Shown: positions 15,403 to 25,632, counted from the stretch's first letter. The stretch: DNA of 64,000 nucleotides from Telluria sp042683405 (GCF_042683405.1 NZ_JBHUJS010000014.1:251425-315424); one strand, 5' to 3'. Notes: a model not told the origin generated them from the letters alone. Translations and numbers: made by a program.

Positions 15403-17196
15403 ATGAAGAACATACGCAATTTCTCCATCATCGCGCACATCGACCACGGCAAATCGACGCTGGCCGACCGTATCATCCAGCTGTGCGGCGGCCTGTCCGA
15501 CCGCGAGATGGAAGCGCAGGTGCTCGATTCGATGGACCTGGAACGCGAGCGCGGCATCACGATCAAGGCGCAGACGGCGGCCCTGCAGTACAAGGCGCGC
15601 GATGGCGAAACGTATAACCTGAACCTGATCGACACCCCGGGCCACGTCGACTTCAGCTACGAAGTCTCGCGCTCCCTGTCGGCGTGCGAAGGCGCGCTGC
15701 TGGTGGTCGACGCGTCGCAAGGCGTGGAAGCGCAGACCGTGGCCAACTGCTACACCGCGCTCGACCTGGGCGTGGAAGTGGTGCCGGTCCTGAACAAGAT
15801 CGACCTGCCGAACGCCGATCCTCCCAACGCGATCGCCGAGATCGAGGACGTGATCGGCATCGAAGCGGGCGACGCCGTGCACTGCTCGGCCAAGACCGGC
15901 ATGGGCGTGGAAGACGTGCTCGAGGCGATCATCGCCAAGGTGCCGCCGCCGAAGGGCGACCCGGACGCGCCGCTGCAGGCCCTGATCATCGACTCGTGGT
16001 TCGACAACTACGTGGGCGTGGTGATGCTGGTGCGCGTGGTGAACGGCACCCTCAAGCAGAAGGAAAAAATCCGCCTGATGGCAACCGACTCGGTGCAGCT
16101 GGTCGAGAGCGTGGGCGTGTTCAGCCCGCGTTCGGTATCGCTGCCGCAGCTGTCGGCAGGCCAGGTGGGCTTTGTCATTGCCGGCATCAAGGAACTGAAG
16201 GCCGCCAAGGTGGGCGACACCATCACCAGCGCGGTGAACGGCGCGGCTGCGCCGCTGCCCGGCTTCAAGGAAGTGCAGCCGCAGGTGTTCGCCGGCCTGT
16301 TCCCGGTCGAAGCGAACCAGTACGACGCGCTGCGCGACTCGCTGGAAAAGCTCAAGCTGAACGACGCGGCCCTGATGTACGAGCCGGAAGTGTCGCAGGC
16401 GCTGGGCTTCGGCTTCCGCTGCGGCTTCCTTGGCCTGCTGCACATGGAAATCGTGCAGGAGCGCCTGGAGCGCGAATTCGACATGGACCTGATCACCACC
16501 GCGCCGACCGTGGTGTACGAGGTGGCCATGCGCGACGGCACCGTGATCAACGTGGACAACCCGTCCAAGATGCCGGATCCGTCCAAGATCGAGGAAGTGC
16601 GCGAGCCGATCGTGCACCTGAACCTGTACATGCCGCAGGAGTACGTGGGCTCGGTCATCACGCTGTGTATCGCCAAGCGCGGCATCCAGCTGGACATGAG
16701 CTACCACGGCCGCCAGGTCAAGCTGCAGTACGAGATGCCGATGGCCGAGATCGTGCTGGACTTCTTCGACAAGCTCAAGTCCACCTCGCGCGGCTACGCC
16801 TCGATGGACTACGAGTTCAAGGAGTACCGCGCGGCCGACGTGGTCAAGGTCGACATGCTGATCAACAGCGAGAAGGTCGATGCGCTGGCGATCATCGTCC
16901 ACCGCGCCAACGCGCCGTACCGCGGCCGTGCCGTGGCGGCCAAGATGCGCGAGCTGATCCCGCGCCAGATGTTCGACGTGGCGATCCAGGCCGCGATCGG
17001 CTCCAACATCATCTCGCGCGAGAACGTCAAGGCGCTGCGCAAGAACGTCCTGGCCAAGTGCTATGGCGGCGACATCTCGCGTAAGAAGAAGCTGCTGGAA
17101 AAGCAGAAGGCCGGCAAGAAGCGCATGAAGCAGGTGGGCTCGGTCGAGATCCCGCAGGAAGCATTCCTGGCAATCCTACAAGTGGACGAAAAATAA
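15403..17196 (+). CDS. lepA: Elongation factor 4 (LepA)
   Basis: Translational GTPase that back-translocates or remodels stalled ribosomes; 597 residues, the standard length. The G-domain motifs IAHIDHGKST, DTPGHVDF and NKIDLP are all present, and the LepA-specific C-terminus ends in KKLLEKQKAGKKRMKQVGSV. ATG 15403 gives the canonical MKNIRNFSIIAHIDHG; an upstream TTG at 15388 would add five residues. lepB follows after one base. Confidence 0.97.
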   Translation: MKNIRNFSIIAHIDHGKSTLADRIIQLCGGLSDREMEAQVLDSMDLERERGITIKAQTAALQYKARDGETYNLNLIDTPGHVDFSYEVSRSLSACEGALLVVDASQGVEAQTVANCYTALDLGVEVVPVLNKIDLPNADPPNAIAEIEDVIGIEAGDAVHCSAKTGMGVEDVLEAIIAKVPPPKGDPDAPLQALIIDSWFDNYVGVVMLVRVVNGTLKQKEKIRLMATDSVQLVESVGVFSPRSVSLPQLSAGQVGFVIAGIKELKAAKVGDTITSAVNGAAAPLPGFKEVQPQVFAGLFPVEANQYDALRDSLEKLKLNDAALMYEPEVSQALGFGFRCGFLGLLHMEIVQERLEREFDMDLITTAPTVVYEVAMRDGTVINVDNPSKMPDPSKIEEVREPIVHLNLYMPQEYVGSVITLCIAKRGIQLDMSYHGRQVKLQYEMPMAEIVLDFFDKLKSTSRGYASMDYEFKEYRAADVVKVDMLINSEKVDALAIIVHRANAPYRGRAVAAKMRELIPRQMFDVAIQAAIGSNIISRENVKALRKNVLAKCYGGDISRKKKLLEKQKAGKKRMKQVGSVEIPQEAFLAILQVDEK

Positions 17197-17197
17197 C

Positions 17198-18100
17198 GTG
17201 CAGACAATCCTGACGAATTTCGCGCTGATCCTGTTCGTCGCCATGGTGGTGACGGGCCTGATCTGGTGCGTGGACGTGTTCTACCTGGCCAAACAGCGCC
17301 GCAAGGCCGCCGATGTGGCGCTGGCCGCTTTCGATGCCCGCAATGCCAAAATGGCAGCCGATGGCATCAAGGTGGACAATACCAGCCGCGCCGCGATCGA
17401 AGCGTCGATGCTGCGCCAGCCGACCTGGATCGAGTACTCCGGTTCCTTCTTCCCGGTGATCGCGCTGGTGTTCGTGTTGCGCTCTTTCCTGTTCGAGCCG
17501 TTCAAGATCCCGTCCAGCTCGATGGTGCCGACCCTGCTGGTGGGCGACTTCATCCTGGTAAACAAGTTCACCTACGGTATCCGCCTGCCGATCATCAACA
17601 AGAAGGTGATCGAGCTGAACAGCCCTCAGCGCGGCGACGTGATGGTGTTCAAGTACCCGAAGGACATGAGCCAGGACTACATCAAGCGGGTCATCGGTGT
17701 GCCGGGTGATAAAATTACTTATGAAAACAAGCGCTTGACCGTGAACGGCAAGGAAATCCGCTACGAGCCGCTGGAAGACTACCTGGACGACGAGCAGTCC
17801 GTCTACCACAAGCAGTACATGGAACACCTGGCCGGCAAGCCGCACCGCATCCTGAACCATGCCTCCAACGGCCTGCAGTCCCCGGTCGACGAGTTCCCGA
17901 ACAAGCAGAACTGTACATACTCATACGATAAAATTACTTGTATCGTTCCTGAGGGCAATTACTTTATGATGGGCGATAATCGCGACAACAGCCTGGACAG
18001 CCGCTACTGGGGTTTCGTCCCTGACAAGAACATTGTCGGCAAGGCCGTCGTCGTGTGGATGAACCTGAGCAATCCACGCCGCATTGGCGGTATCGAGTAA
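17198..18100 (+). CDS. lepB: Signal peptidase I
   Basis: Membrane-bound peptidase that removes Sec signal peptides; 300 residues from GTG 17198. Two N-terminal membrane segments (about 4-24 and 84-98) precede the periplasmic catalytic domain. The Ser/Lys dyad is Ser108 (PSSSMVPTL) and Lys163 (DYIKRVIGVPGD), and GDNRDNSLDSRYWG marks box E. It is one base from lepA, the conserved lepA-lepB pair, and its stop codon overlaps a possible ATG of the next gene. Confidence 0.95.
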   Translation: MQTILTNFALILFVAMVVTGLIWCVDVFYLAKQRRKAADVALAAFDARNAKMAADGIKVDNTSRAAIEASMLRQPTWIEYSGSFFPVIALVFVLRSFLFEPFKIPSSSMVPTLLVGDFILVNKFTYGIRLPIINKKVIELNSPQRGDVMVFKYPKDMSQDYIKRVIGVPGDKITYENKRLTVNGKEIRYEPLEDYLDDEQSVYHKQYMEHLAGKPHRILNHASNGLQSPVDEFPNKQNCTYSYDKITCIVPEGNYFMMGDNRDNSLDSRYWGFVPDKNIVGKAVVVWMNLSNPRRIGGIE

Positions 18101-18117
18101 TGTCTGAAAGGGATAAC

Positions 18118-18507
18118 ATGCAAGCTTCCTTCCGTTCGCAGCGCGGCATTTCGCTGGTCGGCCTGATCGTCGTGCTGGCCATCCTTGGCTTCGCCGGCAT
18201 CCTGGCGGCCAAGATCCTGCCCGCCTACATGGAATACAGCAACATCAAGAAGGCGATCGCGGACACCAAGGAAGCGGGCGGTTCGATCACGGAAATGCAC
18301 CGCACCTATTCCAAGGCGCGCGAAATCAACGACATTACCGCCGTCCGCGCGACCGATCTCGTGATTTCGAAGGAAACTGGCGATACCGAGATCAGCTTCG
18401 CCTACGACAAGGTCATTCCGCTGGTCGGCAACGCCAGCCTGCTGCTGGAGTTCCAGGGCACCACGGCCGCCGACGGCGTGGTACCGGACAGCGCCGCGAC
18501 CCGGTAA
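18118..18507 (+). CDS. DUF4845 single-pass membrane protein
   Basis: Predicted pilin-like small membrane protein of 129 residues: RSQRGISLVGLIVVLAILGF resembles a type IV pilin-style N-terminal hydrophobic helix, followed by KILPAYMEYSNIKKAI. DUF4845 proteins are regularly found between lepB and rnc in betaproteobacteria; their function is unknown. ATG 18118 has a good Shine-Dalgarno (AAAGGGA); ATG 18100, overlapping the lepB stop, would add six residues. Confidence 0.8.
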   Translation: MQASFRSQRGISLVGLIVVLAILGFAGILAAKILPAYMEYSNIKKAIADTKEAGGSITEMHRTYSKAREINDITAVRATDLVISKETGDTEISFAYDKVIPLVGNASLLLEFQGTTAADGVVPDSAATR

Positions 18508-18525
18508 AAAGGGCACACACCCACA

Positions 18526-19427
18526 ATGAATCTACAGTTATTGCAGACGCGCTTAGGCTACACGTTCCGGGACGCTGCCCTGCTGCAGCAAGCCCTGACG
18601 CACCGCAGCCACAGCGCCCTGCATAACGAACGGCTCGAATTCCTGGGCGACTCGATCCTCAACTGCGTGGTCGCCTCGGTGCTGTACGAACGCTTCAAGG
18701 AAATCGACGAGGGCGACCTGTCGCGCCTGCGCGCCAACCTGGTCAAGCAGCAGTCCCTGTTCGAGATCGCGCAAAAGCTGGAACTGTCGCAGTTCCTGCG
18801 CCTGGGCGAAGGCGAACTGAAATCGGGCGGCTTCCGCCGTCCATCGATCCTGGCCGACACCCTGGAAGCGCTGCTGGGCGCGATCTACCTCGACGCCGGC
18901 TTCGACACCGCGCGCGACGTCATCCGCGCGTTCTACATTCCGATCCTCGACTCGGTCGACCCGCGCACGCTGGGCAAGGACGCCAAGACCCTGCTGCAGG
19001 AATTCCTGCAAAGCAAAAAGATCTCGCTGCCGACCTACAACGTGGTGGCCACCCATGGCGCCGCGCACAGCCAGGAATTCGAAATCGAATGCCTGGTGCC
19101 CAAGCTCGGCATCCAGGTGTACGGCCGCGGCGGCAGCCGCCGCGCCGGCGAACAGGCCGCCGCCAAGCTGGCGCTCGACGTGGCGGAACAGTCGCTATTG
19201 AAATCCCCGGGTTCGTCCCGCAAATCAAGGCCACGGGCCGCGCAGCTCAAGCTCGCGGGCATCGCCACCGTACAGTCGCCGGACGAGGCGACAACCGCCA
19301 ATGGCGCAGGCGACAAGCCCGCCAAGGCGGATAAGGCTGACAGGGCCGACAAGGCCGACAAGGGCGAGAAGGCCGACAAAGCGGCCGCCGCCACCGACAA
19401 ATCAAAGCAGGCTGAAACGAAGTTAGC

Positions 19428-19431
<4 letters not shown>
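18526..19431 (+). CDS. rnc: Ribonuclease III with a long Lys/Ala/Asp-rich tail
   Basis: Double-stranded-RNA endonuclease for rRNA and mRNA processing. The RNase III signature ERLEFLGDSILN (37-48) and DTLEALLGAIYLDAG are intact, with a dsRNA-binding domain at about 155-225. The 301-residue protein is about 75 residues longer than E. coli RNase III; the extension contains repeated ADKADRADKADKGEKADK-like units, highly charged and presumably disordered. Its end overlaps era by 4 bases (ATGA). Confidence 0.95.
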
Positions 19432-20330
<899 letters not shown>

Positions 20331-20331
20331 C

Positions 20332-21120
20332 GTGGCCACCTTCGTCGCGGACCCGGTAGCCTTCCAGCCATCAGCGGCCGCTCCGAAGCGACCGCGCTCC
20401 TCCAGCCGCGAGACGCGTGTGCTCGGCCAGCCCGGCTTTGTCCTGCACAGCTACCCCTACAAGGAAACCAGCCTGATCGTCGACGTGTTCACGCGCGAGT
20501 ACGGCCGCGTGGCGCTGGTGGCGAAAGGCGCCAAGCGCCCGCATTCCGCGCTGCGCGCGGTGCTCCAGACCTTCCAGCCGCTGTCCACCAGCTGGAGCGG
20601 CAAGTCCGAGCTGCGCACCATGATCAGCGCGGAGTGGGTAGGGGGCATGCTCCCGCTGGAAAAGACCGCGCTGCTGTGCGGCTTCTACCTCAACGAACTG
20701 CTGGTCAAGCTGCTGGCGCGCGACGACGCGCATCCGGCGCTGTTCGACCGCTACGTTGCCGCGCTCAACGAGCTGGGGCACCACGAGCCGGCGCAGATCG
20801 TCCTGCGCAAGTTCGAGATGGCCCTGCTGAAGGAGACCGGCGTCGCCGCGCCGCTGACCGTGGATACCGTGACGCGCGAACCGGTGACACCGGACGAGCT
20901 GTACGTGGTGGACCCCGAGCGCGGCCCGCGCCTCGCGCACGCCGACGACACCTGGCCGGCGGTGGCGGGCAGGACGCTGATCGACATGGAAAACGAAGAT
21001 TACAGCGATGGCACCACGCAGCAGCAGAGCAAGCAGCTGATGCGTTTTTTGCTGTCCTACCACCTGGGCGGCGCGCCGCTGAACACGCGCCAGATTTTGA
21101 TCGACCTGATGCAACTATAA
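20332..21120 (+). CDS. recO: DNA repair protein RecO
   Basis: Recombination mediator that loads RecA onto SSB-coated gaps with RecR. The 262-residue product starts at GTG 20332, with about 30 extra poorly conserved residues before the OB-fold region (GQPGFVLHSYPYKETSLIVDV). FTREYGRVALVAKGAKRP and LCGFYLNELLVKLL are typical family segments. The start could lie slightly downstream, but no better start codon with a Shine-Dalgarno sequence is seen. Confidence 0.92.
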   Translation: MATFVADPVAFQPSAAAPKRPRSSSRETRVLGQPGFVLHSYPYKETSLIVDVFTREYGRVALVAKGAKRPHSALRAVLQTFQPLSTSWSGKSELRTMISAEWVGGMLPLEKTALLCGFYLNELLVKLLARDDAHPALFDRYVAALNELGHHEPAQIVLRKFEMALLKETGVAAPLTVDTVTREPVTPDELYVVDPERGPRLAHADDTWPAVAGRTLIDMENEDYSDGTTQQQSKQLMRFLLSYHLGGAPLNTRQILIDLMQL

Positions 21121-21124
21121 GAAC

Positions 21125-21883
21125 ATGAGCTTCCTCCAGCCTGCCGGCCCGGTGATCGACCTGGGCGTGAACATCGACCACGTGGCCACGCTGCGCAATG
21201 CGCGCGGCACCGCCTATCCCGACCCGATCCGCGCGGCCCTGCTGGCCGAGCAGGCCGGCGCCGACGTCATCACCCTGCACCTGCGCGAAGACCGCCGCCA
21301 CATCAGGGACGCCGACGTGATTGCGTTGCGCCCGCAGCTGGTGACGCGCATGAACCTGGAAGCGGCCGTCACGCCGGAGATGCTCGACTTTGCGTGCTCC
21401 ATCAAGCCGCAGGACGTGTGCCTGGTTCCCGAGAGGCGCGCGGAAGTGACCACCGAAGGTGGACTCGATGTGGTGCGCCACTACAAGGACGTGGAAGCGG
21501 CGGTCAAGCAGCTGCAGCGCGAAGGCATCCGCGTGAGCCTGTTCATCGACGCCGATGCGCAGCAGATCAACGCCGCCGCCGACGTGGGGGCGCCGGTGAT
21601 CGAGCTGCATACCGGTCGCTATGCGGACGCGGAGGGCGAAGACCAGGCGCGCGAGCTGGCGCGCATCCGCGAAGGCGTGGCAGTGGGCGCTGCGCGCGGC
21701 CTCCGGGTCAACGCGGGCCACGGCCTGCATTACACGAACGTGCAGGCGATCGCCGCGATCCGCGACATCCATGAGCTGAACATCGGCCACGCGATCGTCG
21801 CGCATTCGATCTTCGCCGGCTGGGAAAACGCCGTGCGCGAAATGAAGGCCATCATGGTCGCCGCGAGGCTGGGGGCAAAATGA
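21125..21883 (+). CDS. pdxJ: Pyridoxine 5'-phosphate synthase
   Basis: Condenses 1-deoxy-xylulose-5-phosphate with 3-amino-2-oxopropyl phosphate to make pyridoxine phosphate, the ring-closing step of the DXP-dependent vitamin B6 pathway. The 252-residue TIM barrel has family motifs LGVNIDHVATLRNARG, HLREDRRHI, MNLE and VNAGHGLHYTN. It begins four bases after recO and overlaps acpS by 4 bases. Confidence 0.96.
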   Translation: MSFLQPAGPVIDLGVNIDHVATLRNARGTAYPDPIRAALLAEQAGADVITLHLREDRRHIRDADVIALRPQLVTRMNLEAAVTPEMLDFACSIKPQDVCLVPERRAEVTTEGGLDVVRHYKDVEAAVKQLQREGIRVSLFIDADAQQINAAADVGAPVIELHTGRYADAEGEDQARELARIREGVAVGAARGLRVNAGHGLHYTNVQAIAAIRDIHELNIGHAIVAHSIFAGWENAVREMKAIMVAARLGAK

Positions 21884-22272
21884 TTTACGGGATCGGCACC
21901 GACATCGTCCAGATCTCGCGTGTCGAAGCCGCGCTCGCCCGCAGCGAGCGCTTCGCCGAAAAGGTCCTCGGCCCGCAGGAGCTGGAAAAATTCCGCGCCC
22001 GCCGCGCCAAGAACGAGCTGCGCGGCCTGCGCTTTCTCGCCACGCGCTTCTCGGCCAAGGAGGCATTTTCCAAGGCCGTCGGCCTTGGCATGCGCATGCC
22101 GATGACCTGGCGCTCCGTCCAGATCCTGAATGACGTTAGCGGTAAGCCAATAATCGTCTGCAGCGGAGCAATCGATGAATTTATGCGGCAAAATAGACTC
22201 TCCGCACAAGTATCGATCACCGACGAAGCCGACTACGGCGTCTCCTTCGTCATCGTCACCCAGGAAGCATGA
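21880..22272 (+). CDS. acpS: Holo-acyl-carrier-protein synthase
   Basis: Transfers 4'-phosphopantetheine from CoA to Ser37 of the AcpP encoded in this window. The 130-residue protein opens MIYGIGTDIVQISRVE (Mg-binding Asp8) and contains FLATRFSAKEAFSKAVG, the second acidic motif. ATGA overlaps at both ends couple it to pdxJ and uvrC. Confidence 0.96.
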   Translation: MIYGIGTDIVQISRVEAALARSERFAEKVLGPQELEKFRARRAKNELRGLRFLATRFSAKEAFSKAVGLGMRMPMTWRSVQILNDVSGKPIIVCSGAIDEFMRQNRLSAQVSITDEADYGVSFVIVTQEA

Positions 22273-24128
22273 CAGAAGAAGTAACAAAACCTGATTTGCG
22301 CGCGCAGGTGCTGGCCACCGTGGCCAAGCTCCCGGGCCTGCCAGGCGTGTACCGCTATTTCGACGAGAACGACAACGTCCTGTATGTCGGGAAGGCGCGC
22401 GACCTCAAGAAGCGCGTCTCCAGCTACTTCCAGAAGAACCTGTCGAGCCCCCGCATCGCCATGATGGTCAGTCGCATCGCGCGGCTCGAGACCACCGTGA
22501 CGAACAGCGAGGCCGAAGCGCTGATCCTCGAGAACAACCTGATCAAGCAGCTCAAGCCGCGCTACAACATCCTGTTCCGCGACGATAAGTCCTACCCGTA
22601 CCTCAAGCTCACCGGCCAGGACTTCCCGCGCATGGCCTACTACCGCGGATCGATCGACAAGAAGAACCAGTTCTTCGGCCCGTTCCCGAGCGCGTGGGCG
22701 GTCAAGGAATCGATCCAGATCCTGCAGAAGGTCTTCATGATCCGCACCTGCGAGGACAGCGTGTACGCCAACCGCACGCGCCCGTGCCTGCTGCACCAGA
22801 TCGGCCGCTGCAGCGCGCCGTGCGTGGGCCTGATCACGAACGAAGCCTATGCGCTGGACGTCTCGAACGCCGGAAAATTCCTGCGCGGCCGCCAGACCGA
22901 AGTGCTGCAGGAGCTGGAGCAGAAGATGCACGCCTACGCCGCCGACCTCCAGTTCGAACGCGCAGCGGCGGTGCGCAACCAGATCCAGTCCCTGTCCAAG
23001 GTCCTGCACCAGCAGGCGATGGAGAGCACCAACGACGCCGACCTCGACATCATCGCCGTGGTGGTGCAGGGCGGCCGCGCCTGCGTGAACCTGGCCATGG
23101 TGCGCGGCGGCCGCCACCTGGGCGACCGCGCCTACTTCCCGACCCACGTGGCGGAAGCGGAAACCGTAGCCGAGGGCTCGATCGAAGAGGAAGTGCTGGC
23201 CGCGTTCCTCGCGCAGCACTACAGCGAAAGCTTCATTCCGAACTTCCTGATCCTGAATATCGACTTCGACCAGCCGGCGCTGATGGCCGCGCTGACCGAA
23301 CAGTGCGGCCACCGCATCAACCTCGTGTTCCAGCCGGGCGGCCAGCGCCGCCAGTGGCTGGAGCTGGCGCAGAAGGGCGCCGAGATCTCGCTGGCGCGCC
23401 TGTTGTCCGAGCAGGGCTCGCAGCAGTCGCGCACGCGCGCGCTTGTCGAAACGCTGGGGCTGGACATCGAAGACATCGACCAGCTGCGCATCGAATGCTT
23501 CGACATCAGCCACACGCAGGGCGAAGCGACGCAGGCATCGTGCGTGGTGTTCCATCACCACGCCATGCAGAACTCCGAATACCGCCGCTTCAACATCAAT
23601 GGCATCACGCCGGGCGACGACTACGCCGCCATGCGTCAGGTGCTCACGCGCCGCTACGAAAAGGTCGCGAACGGCGACGGCATCATGCCTGACATCGTCC
23701 TTGTCGACGGCGGCAAGGGCCAGGTGGAGATGGCGCGCCAGGTGTTCACCGAGCTTGGCCTCGACATCAGCACCATCGTCGGCGTAGCGAAAGGGGAAGG
23801 GCGCCGCGTTGGCCTCGAGACCCTGATCTTCGCGGACGGCCGCGCCCCGCTGGAGCTGGGCAAGGAATCCGCGTCACTGATGCTGGTCGCCCTGATCCGC
23901 GACGAAGCGCACCGTTTCGCCATCACCGGCATGCGCGCCAAGCGCGCCAAGGCCCGCCAGGCCTCGCGTCTGGAGGAAATCGAAGGCATCGGCGCCAAAC
24001 GCCGCCAGCGCCTGTTGGCACGTTTTGGCGGCCTGCGCGGCGTCATCAACGCCAGCGTCGAAGACCTCATGCAGGTGGAAGGCATCTCGACCTCCCTGGC
24101 CGAAGAAATCTACCGCCAGCTCCACTAA
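22269..24128 (+). CDS. uvrC: Excinuclease ABC subunit C
   Basis: Dual-incision endonuclease of nucleotide excision repair; 619 residues. It has an N-terminal GIY-YIG nuclease (LPGVYRYFDENDNVLYVGKA), a UVR domain around residue 215 that contacts UvrB, an RNase-H-like C-terminal nuclease (FDISHTQGE, VDGGKGQ) and tandem helix-hairpin-helix motifs at the end. It overlaps acpS by 4 bases. A tandem array of family A repeats begins two bases after its stop. Confidence 0.96.
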   Translation: MTEEVTKPDLRAQVLATVAKLPGLPGVYRYFDENDNVLYVGKARDLKKRVSSYFQKNLSSPRIAMMVSRIARLETTVTNSEAEALILENNLIKQLKPRYNILFRDDKSYPYLKLTGQDFPRMAYYRGSIDKKNQFFGPFPSAWAVKESIQILQKVFMIRTCEDSVYANRTRPCLLHQIGRCSAPCVGLITNEAYALDVSNAGKFLRGRQTEVLQELEQKMHAYAADLQFERAAAVRNQIQSLSKVLHQQAMESTNDADLDIIAVVVQGGRACVNLAMVRGGRHLGDRAYFPTHVAEAETVAEGSIEEEVLAAFLAQHYSESFIPNFLILNIDFDQPALMAALTEQCGHRINLVFQPGGQRRQWLELAQKGAEISLARLLSEQGSQQSRTRALVETLGLDIEDIDQLRIECFDISHTQGEATQASCVVFHHHAMQNSEYRRFNINGITPGDDYAAMRQVLTRRYEKVANGDGIMPDIVLVDGGKGQVEMARQVFTELGLDISTIVGVAKGEGRRVGLETLIFADGRAPLELGKESASLMLVALIRDEAHRFAITGMRAKRAKARQASRLEEIEGIGAKRRQRLLARFGGLRGVINASVEDLMQVEGISTSLAEEIYRQLH

Positions 24129-24129
24129 G

Positions 24130-24424
24130 CCACCAGAAGTGGAAGGGGACTGTCCCCACCGGGGACCGTCCCCCGATCTTTACGCAGCTCCGCCAAGAAT
24201 GGGGACTGTCCCCCCCGGGGACCGTCCCCGCTTTTTATCCCGCTCCGCCAAGAACAGGGACTGTCCCTCCGGGACTGTCCCCAGCCTTCCTTCGCTCCGC
24301 CCAGAACGGGGACTGTCCCCAGCCTTCCTTCGCTCCGCCAAGAACGGGGACTGTCCCCCCCGGGGACCGTCCCCAGCTTTTTATCCCGCTCCACCAAGAA
24401 CGGCAGCCACCCCCGCTCCGCCTT
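24130..24424. repeat. Tandem array of family A repeats
   Basis: Five complete units and a sixth partial unit begin at 24130, 24190, 24245, 24297, 24335 and 24391. Each starts CC(G/A)CC(A/C)AGAA, carries one or two GGGGAC(T/C)GTCCCC cores and usually ends in a T-rich stretch before CGCT. Unit lengths are 60, 55, 52, 38 and 56 bases. The array fills most of the uvrC-pgsA gap (24129-24595); the rest (24425-24595) shows no gene or clear promoter. Confidence 0.85.
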
Positions 24425-24595
24425 TGCCACATCGCTAGTCTATTTCCTGCCGTCGAGATACACTAGCAACAACAGCATGCATACCGCACAACTGTCACTC
24501 CCGCGAGAGCAGGACCCCATACTGAGCAACGCCTGGCCGGCACCACCTGCATGAACGACATCTACAAAAAAACGATACCCACAGAGCCCAGCTTC

Positions 24596-25177
24596 ATGCC
24601 CCTCAACATCCCGATTCTGCTGACCTGGCTACGTGTCGCCCTGATCCCCCTGGTAGTTGGCGTCTTCTACCTCCCCACCGCCTGGCTGCCGCTGGAGGAC
24701 CGCAACATTGCGGCCACCGCCGTCTTCATCATCGCCGCGCTCACCGACTGGCTGGACGGCTTCCTGGCCCGCCGCTGGAACGAGACTTCCGCGTTCGGCG
24801 CCTTCCTCGATCCCGTCGCCGACAAACTGATGGTCGCCGGCGCGTTGCTGGTGCTCGTGCAACTCGACCGCGCCAACGCCATCATCGCCTTCATCATCAT
24901 CGGCCGCGAGATCACCATTTCCGCGCTGCGTGAATGGATGGCACAGCTGGGCGCATCGAAATCGGTGGCCGTGCACCAGATCGGCAAGATCAAGACCGCC
25001 GCGCAAATGGTCGCGATTCCGATGCTGCTGTTCCATGACCCGCTGTTCGGCGTCAACCTGCAGGAATGGGGCGAAGTACTGATCTGGATTGCCGGCGTGC
25101 TGACCGTGTGGTCGATGTTCTACTACCTGAAAAAAGCATGGCCATTAATCAAAGAAAAAGCAGGTTCGTTTCCTTGA
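24596..25177 (+). CDS. pgsA: CDP-diacylglycerol-glycerol-3-phosphate 3-phosphatidyltransferase
   Basis: Makes phosphatidylglycerol phosphate from CDP-diacylglycerol in the inner membrane. The 193-residue product carries the CDP-alcohol phosphotransferase motif, D-G-x2-A-R-x8-G-x3-D-x3-D, in the segment DWLDGFLARR ... GAFLDPVADKL, with four or five membrane helices. ATG 24596 gives the typical MPLNIPILLTWLR start; ATG 24551 would add 15 non-conserved residues. Its TGA stop (25175-25177) lies inside the -35 box of the tRNA promoter. Confidence 0.93.
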   Translation: MPLNIPILLTWLRVALIPLVVGVFYLPTAWLPLEDRNIAATAVFIIAALTDWLDGFLARRWNETSAFGAFLDPVADKLMVAGALLVLVQLDRANAIIAFIIIGREITISALREWMAQLGASKSVAVHQIGKIKTAAQMVAIPMLLFHDPLFGVNLQEWGEVLIWIAGVLTVWSMFYYLKKAWPLIKEKAGSFP

Positions 25178-25201
25178 CAGATCATTTAGAACCTCTATAA
25201 T
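25174..25201 (+). promoter_or_regulatory. Consensus sigma-70 promoter of the tRNA cluster
   Basis: Perfect TTGACA (25174-25179) and perfect TATAAT (25196-25201) with a 16-base spacer, 20 bases before the first tRNA-Gly. The -35 hexamer contains the pgsA stop codon. Confidence 0.88.
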
Positions 25202-25220
25202 GCCTGCCTGTTGTGACGAC

Positions 25221-25296
25221 GCGGGAGTAGCTCAGTTGGTAGAGCGCAACCTTGCCAAGGTTGAGGTCGAGAGTTCGAGACTCTTCTCCCGCTCCA
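25221..25296 (+). tRNA. glyT: tRNA-Gly(GCC), copy 1
   Basis: 76 bases with encoded CCA; GCGGGAG acceptor arm pairs with CTCCCGC, D-loop AGTTGGTA, anticodon loop TTGCCAA (anticodon GCC) and TTCGAGA T-loop. Confidence 0.96.
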
Positions 25297-25304
25297 GTCC
25301 AGCA

Positions 25305-25313
25305 TGTTATAAT
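25305..25313 (+). promoter_or_regulatory. Internal extended -10 promoter between tRNA-Gly copies 1 and 2
   Basis: TGT followed by a perfect TATAAT (25308-25313), 17 bases before the second tRNA-Gly; no clear -35. It could give separate transcription of copies 2 and 3 and tRNA-Cys. Confidence 0.4.
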
Positions 25314-25329
25314 CGTCGTTCTTTGCAGT

Positions 25330-25405
25330 GCGGGAGTAGCTCAGTTGGTAGAGCGCAACCTTGCCAAGGTTGAGGTCGAGAGTTCGAGACTCTTCTCCCG
25401 CTCCA
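25330..25405 (+). tRNA. glyT: tRNA-Gly(GCC), copy 2
   Basis: Identical over all 76 bases to the first copy, with encoded CCA and GCC anticodon; 33-base spacer after copy 1. Confidence 0.96.
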
Positions 25406-25433
25406 CTCTAAGAATGCACGAACAGACTCCTAT

Positions 25434-25509
25434 GCGGGAGTAGCTCAGTTGGTAGAGCGCAACCTTGCCAAGGTTGAGGTCGAGAGTTCGAGACTCTTCT
25501 CCCGCTCCA
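25434..25509 (+). tRNA. glyT: tRNA-Gly(GCC), copy 3
   Basis: Identical over all 76 bases to copies 1 and 2; 28-base spacer after copy 2. Confidence 0.96.
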
Positions 25510-25558
25510 AGAATTGCAGAATTGACGCAGCAGTGGCAGCGTGAATTCTTCCCCACGC

Positions 25559-25632
25559 GGCGGGGTAGCAAAATGGTTATGCAGCGGCCTGCAAAGCCGT
25601 TTACGCCGGTTCGATTCCGGCCCTCGCCTCCA
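25559..25632 (+). tRNA. cysT: tRNA-Cys(GCA)
   Basis: 74 bases with encoded CCA; GGCGGGG pairs with CCTCGCC, anticodon GCA in the loop CTGCAAA. It follows the three tRNA-Gly genes and is succeeded by an intrinsic terminator. Confidence 0.96.

Noticed and set aside
24130..24424. Tandem array considered as a CRISPR
   Set aside because: Units differ in length and have no unique spacers of uniform size; no cas genes are nearby. It is an array of family A repeats.
24025..24438. Plus-strand open frame of 137 codons running from inside uvrC through the repeat array
   Set aside because: Its product is a translation of the tandem repeats (recurring GDCP/GTVP peptides) with no protein-like features; uvrC itself ends at 24128.
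25221..25509. Triple 76-base identical repeats considered as CRISPR or rRNA spacer
   Set aside because: Each copy folds as tRNA-Gly(GCC) with encoded CCA; spacing is short and irregular.
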